A stretch of 5,830 bases of DNA from Planctomycetaceae bacterium (GTDB lineage: Bacteria > Planctomycetota > Planctomycetia > Planctomycetales > Planctomycetaceae), in NCBI GenBank assembly GCA_020426065.1, contig JAGQQT010000272.1, positions 1 to 5,830 of the forward strand, in the 5' to 3' direction. The notes below the pieces were generated by a model that saw only the letters and a program-made list of their open reading frames with translations, did not search any database and was not told the origin of the DNA. Position 1 is the stretch's first letter, and every line of letters begins with the position of its first letter. Shown here in pieces: positions 1 through 5,830 of this stretch. The position numbers and the translations under genes are program-made.

Positions 1-1883
1 TGAAACCGAAGCAACGACTGGAAAAAACAGTAGCTCGCATTGGATATGGTGCACCCAACTTTCCCAATCCGTCTGCATATCAGGGCTCGATTCGCAATCT
101 GAGTTTCTTCTCGCGTGAACTGACTGCTGAAGAGCTGGCCGAAAAATCAGACACACTGGAGAAGCCCCTCGCCCGCTGGCTGGCAGAAACAGATTCGAAG
201 GGTCCTGCCATGGATCGAATGGAAGATGCTCATCATCCCCATGCGGGAAAGAATCTGGTGGCAGGCATCGTCGGGCAGACCTCCGGGTGCCAGTTTGAGG
301 CGGACGAAAACCGACTCTGCCTGCAGATCCCGGCCTCAGCTGAACCTCGCACAATCACGGTCTGGATTGGACCAGTTCCGGAAAATCATGATCAGGAAAC
401 AACTCGTGTCCTCAAGCAATGGCAGGACATGATTGATCATCAAATCCAAAGATCAGACTTGTTAAAAAACACGAATGACTTCCGTCCTCTCTGGCCAGAA
501 AAACTGACCACCATTGTGGAAAAGGGGAGTATTGATGATAACGGCTTCGCGATCGATATCCTCACGCCACCTGAGCCCAATCCGTGGCTGGCTCGATTGA
601 GATTCTCCGGACTCGACTTCTATCCCGATGGCGATCGCATGGCTGTCTGTACATGGGATGGCGATGTCTTTCTTTTAAGCGGACTTGCTCAGCTGGATCG
701 AGAGCAGTCAGCCGTATTGACGTGGCAGCGGATTGCCTCGGGATTATTTCAGCCTCTCGGCCTGAAAATTGTGGATCAGGAAATCTATCTCACCTGCCGG
801 GATCAGCTCGTCATACTGCGAGATATCAATGGCGATGGCGAAACAGATCGATATGACTGCTTCAATAACGATCAGCAGGTGACGGAGCACTTTCATGAAT
901 TTGCCATGGGGCTGCAGCGGGATGATCAGGGCAATTTTTATTATGCCAAATCGGCCCGTCATGCAAAAACCGCACTCGTGCCTCATCATGGCACACTGCT
1001 GCGTGTCTCTCCCGATGGCTCTTATACCGAGATACTGGCCACCGGATTCCGAGCGGCAAATGGAGTTTGTCTTAATCCGGATGGAAGTTTCATGGTCACC
1101 GATCAGGAAGGACACTGGAATCCGAAGAATCGAATCAACTGGGTTATGCCGGGAGAGTTTTATGGAAACATGTATGGCTACCACGACGTGACAGACGAAT
1201 CGGATGAGGCCATGCAGCCTCCTCTCTGCTGGATCACGAATGAGTTTGATCGTTCCCCTTCCGAATTGCTCTGGGCTGAAAGTGAGCAATGGGGCAATCT
1301 GAATGGAACTCTGATGAATCTCTCCTACGGATACGGAAAAGTCTATACCGTTCCACACCAGAAACTCTCAGAATCAGGTCATGTCCAGGGAGGAATGTGT
1401 CCACTCCCGCTGCCCCAGTTTCCGACGGGTACGATGCGAGGAAGATTTCATCCGCTCGATCACCAGCTTTACATTTGCGGACTGTTCGCCTGGGGCAGCA
1501 GCCAGCAGGCCAAAGAAGGCGGTCTGTATCGCATTCGCTACACCGGCCAGGGTGCGACCATGCCCACAGCAATTCAGGCGACTCCAGACCGAATCCAGGT
1601 GACGATCAGTGATCCGCTGGATGCTCAGGCGGCGAGAGACGTGAACCACTACGCGTATAAAGCCTGGTCACTCAAGAGAACCAAAGATTATGGCTCCAAA
1701 CATTACGATGAATACGAGTTGGAAATCGAGTCGGCAGAAGTTTCAGATGATGGTCACACTCTGATCCTCACTATTCCCGGACTCAAGCCAACGTGGTGCT
1801 ACGAACTGAAGTGCAACCTTAAAACCGATACCGGACGATCTGTGGAAAGAATCATTCACGGCACGATTCATCAGCTTCCCTGA
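1..1883 (+). CDS. LamG-like / sorbosone-dehydrogenase-like beta-propeller protein, 5'-truncated
   Basis: The frame is open from position 3 to the TGA at 1881-1883, giving 626 visible codons and no start in view. The ATG at 210 is probably internal: the 69 codons before it read as protein, with YQGSIRNLSFFSRELTAEEL (about 78-137) matching the closing strands of LamG/concanavalin-like domains. After a linker, residues from about 580 to 1550 resemble the six-bladed propeller of soluble glucose/sorbosone dehydrogenases and planctomycete 'membrane-bound dehydrogenase' proteins. Visible motifs are FSGLDFYPDGDRMAVCTWDG, a DINGDGETD acidic loop (822-848) that may bind calcium, GFRAANGVCLNPDGSFMVTD, and PGEFYGNMYGYH. 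The last 100 residues (YGSKHYDEYE, IPGLKPTW) form a beta-rich module often found at the end of such planctomycete proteins. It may belong to the family annotated DUF6797, which I could not verify. No CxxCH haem motif occurs in the visible part. The propeller assignment is fairly secure; dehydrogenase activity and a PQQ cofactor are inference only. An export signal would lie outside the window. Confidence 0.8.
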   Translation, partial: KPKQRLEKTVARIGYGAPNFPNPSAYQGSIRNLSFFSRELTAEELAEKSDTLEKPLARWLAETDSKGPAMDRMEDAHHPHAGKNLVAGIVGQTSGCQFEADENRLCLQIPASAEPRTITVWIGPVPENHDQETTRVLKQWQDMIDHQIQRSDLLKNTNDFRPLWPEKLTTIVEKGSIDDNGFAIDILTPPEPNPWLARLRFSGLDFYPDGDRMAVCTWDGDVFLLSGLAQLDREQSAVLTWQRIASGLFQPLGLKIVDQEIYLTCRDQLVILRDINGDGETDRYDCFNNDQQVTEHFHEFAMGLQRDDQGNFYYAKSARHAKTALVPHHGTLLRVSPDGSYTEILATGFRAANGVCLNPDGSFMVTDQEGHWNPKNRINWVMPGEFYGNMYGYHDVTDESDEAMQPPLCWITNEFDRSPSELLWAESEQWGNLNGTLMNLSYGYGKVYTVPHQKLSESGHVQGGMCPLPLPQFPTGTMRGRFHPLDHQLYICGLFAWGSSQQAKEGGLYRIRYTGQGATMPTAIQATPDRIQVTISDPLDAQAARDVNHYAYKAWSLKRTKDYGSKHYDEYELEIESAEVSDDGHTLILTIPGLKPTWCYELKCNLKTDTGRSVERIIHGTIHQLP

Positions 1884-1901
1884 GCGGACACGAGCAGAAT
1901 T

Positions 1902-1943
1902 CAGTTCTCTCGATGTCATGAGAACTGGTTGTGAACCGTTTTC
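1902..1943 (+). promoter_or_regulatory. Overlapping inverted repeats in the spacer before the flavoprotein gene
   Basis: CAGTTCTC (1902-1909) and GAGAACTG (1920-1927) form a perfect 8-bp inverted repeat with a 10-nt loop. The right arm can instead pair downstream: GAGAAC plus GGTT (1920-1930, with T1926 bulged) pairs with AACCGTTTTC (1934-1943) across a GTG loop, giving ten pairs including one G-T. The two structures share 1920-1927 and exclude each other, and the second ends in a short T-rich run. This could be an attenuator, a weak terminator after the upstream gene, or an operator. It ends 30 nt before the ATG at 1974. The pairing is seen directly; any function is inferred. Confidence 0.35.
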
Positions 1944-1973
1944 TGAAGCATTGACATCTCCCGGTGTACCTCA

Positions 1974-4079
1974 ATGAAATCCATCACGATGCAATCATGT
2001 TTCACAACCTTCATTCTGCACATCCTGCTCATCGCTGCGTTATCGGCAACATCTGGCCAGAAAGCCATGAGCCAGGAACGGAAAACTGCATATGAGGCCG
2101 ATGTGATTGTCTACGGCTCTACTCCAGGTGGATTCTGTGCAGCGATTGCTGCGGCACGTGAAGGGGCAACAGTACTGCTCCTGGAACCGACGGACCACAT
2201 TGGCGCAATGAGCACAGGTGGATTGAGCCACTGCGATTCGAACCAGATGGTCCGCAGCACAGTGATGGGACTCTTTGATGAATGGCACAAACGTGTGGTC
2301 AAGGATTACACCGATCGTGGCTTGAAAGCACCATACGATCCGACCCGAAAAGACCAGTCGAAATGGACTTTCGAGCCACATGTTGCAATGCGAGTGACGC
2401 TGCAGATGCTCGATGAAGCCGGTGTCAAGGTATTGACCGAGCGGTATTTGCTGTCCGTCACCAAAGAAGGTCCGCGAATAAGATCGCTCATCACAAAAAA
2501 TGGCACATTCACCGCCCGGGTATTTGTTGATGGCACCTACGAAGGGGACCTGATGGCGGCTGCAGGAGTCGACTGGACGATCGGTCGCGAAAGCCGCGAA
2601 GAATACGGTGAGTCCCTGGCTGGAAAGCAGTATCCGAAACAAAAAATGAACATCAACGGCTTTGACGCAGAGGGCAGGTTGCTGCCATTGATCACAACCG
2701 ATTCCGCTGCTGATGAGGAATCCGGTGACAGCAATGTCATGACCTATAGTTTCCGGTTGTGCCTGACTGAAGCCCCGGACAATCTTGTGCCGATCCCCAA
2801 GCCAGACCACTATGATCCCGCACGTTTCGAGGTCGTGCGTCGTGCACTGAAAGCGGGAGAAAAACGGATCGGTTTCGATCTTTACCCCCTGCCCGGTGGC
2901 AAACTCGATGGGAACAATTCGATTGGTGGACAGTTCTCACTGGGGCTGGTCGGCGGAGGAAACGACTGGCATCTGGCCGATGAAGCAGAAAGAAAGAGTA
3001 TCTGGGAAGCCCATAAACAGTACACACTCGAATTCATTCACTTCCTCACCACCGATCCGGCAGTGCCGCAGGAAACACGGGACCGCTACGCCAGACTTGG
3101 ATTTTGTCGTGACGAATTTGCCAGCTACAACCACTTCTCCCCAGCACTCTATGTACGCGAGTCACGTCGCATGCAGGGGATGTACATCATCTCCCAGAAA
3201 GATATTCTGGAAGAGCCGGAGAAAGACGATCCGATTGCAATTTCATCCTTCCCCATTGATTCCCATGACTGCCAGCGGATCGCATTCAAGGATGGGGGCG
3301 TGAGCAATGAAGGGACAATCTTTCCAGTGAGACGAATCCCTGGACAGGGATTCGCCTATCATGTCCCGTATCGCTCCATACTGCCCCGTCCTGAACAATG
3401 TGATAACCTCCTCGTCCCAGTGGCACTTTCGTGTACTCATGTTGGCATCTCATCACTGAGGATTGAAGGAACCTGGATGGTCATTGGACAGGGAGCAGGC
3501 ATTGCGGCAGCGCTTGCGGCGAGCCAGGACCATGCAGTACAAGAACTGGATTATCAAATACTTCGCTCGAGACTCCTGGTCCAGCAACAGGTGCTGGAAT
3601 TGCCTGCCGTTCCCGAGTTCGCCCCATCGAGCGATTCCATCTCTGCTAAATCACTCCCGGGTATCATTCTCGATGATTCGCAGGCAACCCTCACCGGTAA
3701 CTGGTCTCGTTCCACAAATTTCAAACCGCATATTGAAAACGGATATCTTTTCAGTGGAGAGAAAGAGTCCCCCGCGAACAGGGAGCAGATCGCAACAGCC
3801 AGCTTTCGAATCAAGGTTCCCGAGTCGGGTGAATATCAACTGTTGATGGCCTATTCAGCTCACGAAACCCGTGCCATAAATGTTCCTGTGACTGTCAGCT
3901 GCGGAACATTCACAAAAAAGTTTGCTGTCAATCAGACGCAACCTCCTCCGCCCGGCCAGCTGTTTGCTCCTGTCGGCAACATACAACTTGACAATGAGCA
4001 CGAAACGATCATCTCCATTAGCAGTGAGAACACCACAGGATTTGTCATCCTGGACGCCCTGCAATTGCTCCCGAAATAA
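1974..4079 (+). CDS. Exported FAD-dependent oxidoreductase with C-terminal golvesin/Xly-type carbohydrate-binding-like domain
   Basis: This is a complete gene of 701 residues. The N-terminus looks like a Sec signal peptide: K2, a hydrophobic core at about residues 10-25, then a polar stretch; cleavage after S24 or a little later is plausible. The Rossmann FAD-binding segment follows: DVIVYGSTPGG (43-53, a variant glycine loop), AAREGATVLLLE with E71 placed to bind the ribose, and GAMSTGGLSHCD (77-88). Family hallmarks of FAD_oxidored (PF12831-type) proteins recur at VDGTYEGDLMAAAG with IGRE (185-206), YHVPYR (462-467), and GQGAGIAAALA (505-515). Residues from about 564 to 700 (ILDDSQATLTGNWSRS, GEYQLLMAYSAHETRA, FVILDALQLLP) match the golvesin/xanthan-lyase C-terminal fold, thought to bind carbohydrate. 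The ATG at 1974 is the first in frame after the stop at 1944; no Shine-Dalgarno is evident, which is common in planctomycetes. A later in-frame ATG at 2067 would remove the signal. It lies 90 bp after the upstream propeller gene on the same strand, so co-transcription is possible. The substrate is unknown. Confidence 0.9.
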   Translation: MKSITMQSCFTTFILHILLIAALSATSGQKAMSQERKTAYEADVIVYGSTPGGFCAAIAAAREGATVLLLEPTDHIGAMSTGGLSHCDSNQMVRSTVMGLFDEWHKRVVKDYTDRGLKAPYDPTRKDQSKWTFEPHVAMRVTLQMLDEAGVKVLTERYLLSVTKEGPRIRSLITKNGTFTARVFVDGTYEGDLMAAAGVDWTIGRESREEYGESLAGKQYPKQKMNINGFDAEGRLLPLITTDSAADEESGDSNVMTYSFRLCLTEAPDNLVPIPKPDHYDPARFEVVRRALKAGEKRIGFDLYPLPGGKLDGNNSIGGQFSLGLVGGGNDWHLADEAERKSIWEAHKQYTLEFIHFLTTDPAVPQETRDRYARLGFCRDEFASYNHFSPALYVRESRRMQGMYIISQKDILEEPEKDDPIAISSFPIDSHDCQRIAFKDGGVSNEGTIFPVRRIPGQGFAYHVPYRSILPRPEQCDNLLVPVALSCTHVGISSLRIEGTWMVIGQGAGIAAALAASQDHAVQELDYQILRSRLLVQQQVLELPAVPEFAPSSDSISAKSLPGIILDDSQATLTGNWSRSTNFKPHIENGYLFSGEKESPANREQIATASFRIKVPESGEYQLLMAYSAHETRAINVPVTVSCGTFTKKFAVNQTQPPPPGQLFAPVGNIQLDNEHETIISISSENTTGFVILDALQLLPK
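3333..3354. repeat. Perfect palindrome, 10-bp arms with 2-nt centre, inside the flavoprotein gene
   Basis: CGAATCCCTG (3333-3342) and CAGGGATTCG (3345-3354) are exact reverse complements around GA. As RNA this would fold into a stem of nine pairs closed by a GGAC loop. It is flanked by a further 6-bp complementary pair, GGGACA (3312-3317) and TGTCCC (3362-3367), which could form an outer stem. It encodes RIPGQGFA (454-461) of the oxidoreductase, so coding constraint may explain part of it. It could be chance, a protein-binding site or an mRNA structure; the sequence alone does not decide. Confidence 0.5.
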
Positions 4080-4136
4080 TCACAAGTACCCATGTCCAAC
4101 CTAATCATGAAAAGCTGACGGGCTTCTGATCCAAAC

Positions 4137-4165
4137 CAGATCGAGTTGGTTCGAGGAGCGATCTG
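4137..4165. terminator. Possible bidirectional terminator hairpin between convergent genes
   Basis: CAGATCG (4137-4143) and CGATCTG (4159-4165) form a perfect 7-bp inverted repeat with a 15-nt loop. It lies in the 95-bp spacer where the flavoprotein gene (+, ends 4079) and the TPR gene (-, ends 4175) converge, which is where a shared terminator would be expected. Neither strand has a strong T-tract after the stem: the minus strand reads GTTTGG and the plus strand TGCAAAATG. A second, weaker stem (AAGC 4112-4115 with GCTT 4122-4125) is followed on the minus strand by TT. Position is the main support, so this is tentative. Confidence 0.3.
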
Positions 4166-4174
4166 TGCAAAATG

Positions 4175-5830
4175 TCACTCTGCTTCCTGATGATACGGTT
4201 TTCCCATTTCGAATAGCTGCAAACGGCTCCTCAGCAGATTTACCCGTTCTGGATCCTCAGCCAGTTCCATTGCCTGCTTCTCATATTTCACTGCTGAGGT
4301 ATAGTCACCCGCTTCTGCGTAAGCAGCAGCCAGTGTGTCGAGATACTCTTCATCACTCCAGTTGGTTAATTCGCAAGCCGTTAATGCGGATTTGACTGCC
4401 GCCTCTCCATTCCGGAGCGTCCCATCTGGAGAAGTTGCCAACGCCCAGGCCAAGGCATTGTGGGCCACTGAAAACCGGGGACTGATTTCAACGGTCGCCT
4501 GCCAATCCGCGATCGCCTGCTTCAACTTGCCGATCTTCTCGTAAGACAACCCACGATTGTAAAAGGCAGCTGGATCACGAGAGCGTTCCAAGGCCTTGCT
4601 GTAGTCTGAAATCGCCGTTTCATACTTTTCGAGAGTAGAATAAATCGTGCCACGGCGGTAATAACTGTAACCCGTAATCCGGTCTTCGACTCCTCGCTCA
4701 ATCAATGCTGTGAAGTCATTCAAGGCTTCAGTCAGTTTGCTGGAATCCTGAAAACAGGTTGCCCGGTACATGAGTGCCATCGCATCTCCAGGGTCATGCT
4801 CAAGGACCTGATTGAAATCAGCGATTGCTTCGGTATAGCGTTTCAGCTCCATGTATGTCCTGGCCCGGTCATGGAGAATCTGGCTGTCACCAGGTTGCGC
4901 AAGAATCGCAGCGTCGTAATCCTTAAGTGAAGCCTCATACTGTTTCAACAAGAAATAGACCTGACCTCTGCGTTTCAGGGCGGCGGAGAGCTTGGGATGA
5001 AGTTTTAAGACTCCACTATAATCCTCAAGGGCCAATTGAAGTTGCCCCTGCATCTGGTAAGTGATTCCACGATTCATCAGTGCAGACAATTGAGCGGGAT
5101 TGATTTCTAAAGCTTTTGTATAATCAGCCACAGCTTTCTCTGCCACACCTGACTGCAGCCAGCAGTGACCTCGATTGACATAGCAGTCAACGCAATTCGG
5201 TTCCACATTGATCGCAGCAGTGTAGTCCTCGATGGCTTTCTCGTAGAGTCTGCTGCGGAGTTCAATCTGACCGCGATGCTGCAAAGCCTGCAGATGATCT
5301 GGGGCCAGTTGCAGAGTGGCATTGTAATCTGCCATGGCCTTGTCAATTTCACCCGCTTTCTCATAGGTGATTCCGCGATTGAATAACAGACTCGAATTCT
5401 CCGGGTCGAGTTTGATAGCGTCATTGAAATCTGAAATGGCTCGTTGAGGCTCCCCCTTCATGGACCAGCAGAATGCTCTTTCATTGAATGCAGACACAGA
5501 GGGCTTGATTGCGATAACAGCTGTGAAGTCTGCAATAGCCTTATCGAACTGGTCCATCGAGAGCCAGATCATCGCTCGAGCCTGCAGGTCTTCCAGACTT
5601 TGAGGATCCTTTTCGATAGCTGTTGAAAAGAACTTAATCGCCTCCTCCGGCTTCATGACGGTATTCCGACTCAGCCATCCAGTCCGATTCGTGCGAATCC
5701 GGATCTGGTCTTCCCTGACTTCCTGGACAATCAGTGGTGTCCCCTTATCGACTGTTCCGACAACCTGATTTTCAAATGTGAAATCAGTCGTTTTGATAAC
5801 AATGACCCTGTCGCCTGGCTGAAACTCATC
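4175..5830 (-). CDS. SH3-like domain plus tetratricopeptide repeat protein, 5'-truncated
   Basis: On the minus strand the frame is open from the right edge to the TGA at 4175-4177, giving 551 visible residues. The ATG at 5654-5656 is probably internal, because the 58 codons upstream encode an SH3-like beta barrel: EFQPGDRVIVIKTTDF, VVGTVDKGTPLIVQEV, and IRIRTNRTGWLSRNTV, the last with the usual closing GW. This leads directly into PEEAIKFFSTAIEKDP, a half TPR, and then about thirteen TPR units up to 4250. Most are 34 residues with the expected small and aromatic positions (for example FNRGITYEKAGEIDKAMADY). The last two have the planctomycete-like LAWALATSPDGTLRNG insertion followed by LDTLAAAYAEAGDYTSAV. 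About 24 residues follow (LLRSRLQLFEMGKPY). TPR solenoids bind proteins or peptides, so this is likely a scaffold with no enzymatic domain in view. Related planctomycete SH3-TPR proteins often carry an export signal, which would lie off the window here. The partner is unknown. Confidence 0.88.
   Translation of the reverse strand, partial: DEFQPGDRVIVIKTTDFTFENQVVGTVDKGTPLIVQEVREDQIRIRTNRTGWLSRNTVMKPEEAIKFFSTAIEKDPQSLEDLQARAMIWLSMDQFDKAIADFTAVIAIKPSVSAFNERAFCWSMKGEPQRAISDFNDAIKLDPENSSLLFNRGITYEKAGEIDKAMADYNATLQLAPDHLQALQHRGQIELRSRLYEKAIEDYTAAINVEPNCVDCYVNRGHCWLQSGVAEKAVADYTKALEINPAQLSALMNRGITYQMQGQLQLALEDYSGVLKLHPKLSAALKRRGQVYFLLKQYEASLKDYDAAILAQPGDSQILHDRARTYMELKRYTEAIADFNQVLEHDPGDAMALMYRATCFQDSSKLTEALNDFTALIERGVEDRITGYSYYRRGTIYSTLEKYETAISDYSKALERSRDPAAFYNRGLSYEKIGKLKQAIADWQATVEISPRFSVAHNALAWALATSPDGTLRNGEAAVKSALTACELTNWSDEEYLDTLAAAYAEAGDYTSAVKYEKQAMELAEDPERVNLLRSRLQLFEMGKPYHQEAE
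4250..5596 (-). repeat. Array of about 13 tetratricopeptide repeats
   Basis: Numbering from the internal Met at 5656, units run 21-54, 55-88, 89-122, 123-156, 157-190, 191-224, 225-258, 259-292, 293-328, 329-362, 363-396, 397-435 and 436-469. Ten of the first eleven are exactly 34 residues. The ninth is 36, with a longer turn (ERGVEDRITG), and the twelfth is 39, owing to the SPDGTLRNG insertion. The units are divergent in sequence, so this is an old array and not a recent tandem DNA duplication. With 34-residue units and about eight repeats per turn, it would make roughly one and a half superhelical turns. Confidence 0.88.

Noticed and set aside
197..212. GAAGGG followed 7 nt later by ATG as the true start of the first gene
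   Set aside because: The in-frame sequence upstream has a convincing LamG-like tail, so the start is more likely outside the window.
822..848. DINGDGETD as a dockerin repeat
   Set aside because: Only one copy is seen, and it lies within the propeller, where acidic DxDGDG loops are common; no second dockerin half is present.
744..1358. A 204-codon open frame on the minus strand opposite the propeller gene
   Set aside because: It is antisense to a clear propeller coding region, with no domain pattern or start signal; treated as a shadow frame.
1951..1956. TTGACA resembling a -35 box just before the ATG at 1974
   Set aside because: A -10 box at normal spacing would fall on the start codon itself, and no TATAAT-like sequence is there. 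A leaderless or internal promoter cannot be argued from this alone.
2040..2810. A 256-codon open frame on the minus strand opposite the flavoprotein gene
   Set aside because: It lies fully within a strongly supported gene, its translation is rich in C, H, S and R with no recognisable domain, and it is best explained as a codon-bias shadow.
5182..5194. CVDC as a c-type haem-binding site
   Set aside because: The motif is followed by Tyr, not His, so it does not fit CxxCH, and it sits inside a regular TPR.
4250..5596. Tandem DNA repeat or recent expansion in the TPR array
   Set aside because: The 102-bp periodicity exists at protein level only; the nucleotide units are too divergent for a recent duplication.

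Overview
The window looks like a piece of a Planctomycetota chromosome, probably order Planctomycetales. The basis is protein architecture, not a database search. The features that suggest it are a LamG-type tail fused to a sorbosone/glucose-dehydrogenase-like propeller, an exported FAD-dependent oxidoreductase with a golvesin/xanthan-lyase-type C-terminal domain, and an SH3-like domain followed by a long TPR array that closes with a planctomycete-style 'LAWxLATSPDGxxRNG' repeat. Base composition appears close to balanced and coding density is high. I saw no tRNA, rRNA, CRISPR, insertion sequence or phage signature.

Layout. Positions 1-1883 (+) hold the 3' part of a large multidomain gene that runs off the left edge: the end of a LamG-like domain, a beta-propeller, and a small beta-rich C-terminal module. 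The ATG at 210 is probably internal. A 90-bp spacer (1884-1973) contains two overlapping, mutually exclusive inverted repeats. Positions 1974-4079 (+) hold a complete gene for a 701-residue exported flavoprotein. A 95-bp convergent spacer (4080-4174) contains a 7-bp inverted repeat that may help end transcription. Positions 4175-5830 (-) hold a TPR gene that runs off the right edge. Its frame stays open past the ATG at 5656 and encodes an SH3-like domain upstream of the repeats.

How the genes may work together. The two + strand genes are co-directional and close, and could be co-transcribed. Both look like envelope proteins that combine a redox-type or dehydrogenase-like fold with a carbohydrate-binding-type domain (LamG-like in one, golvesin/Xly-like in the other). 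A role in oxidative handling of sugars or polysaccharides outside the cytoplasm is a reasonable inference, but no substrate can be read from the sequence. The TPR gene is convergent and probably functionally separate; it looks like a protein-interaction scaffold.

I found no clear evidence of a new biological system. The items most worth a second look are the overlapping hairpins before the flavoprotein gene, a perfect 10-bp-arm palindrome inside that gene, the pairing of two exported redox-like proteins, and the extensions of both edge genes beyond their first in-window ATG.
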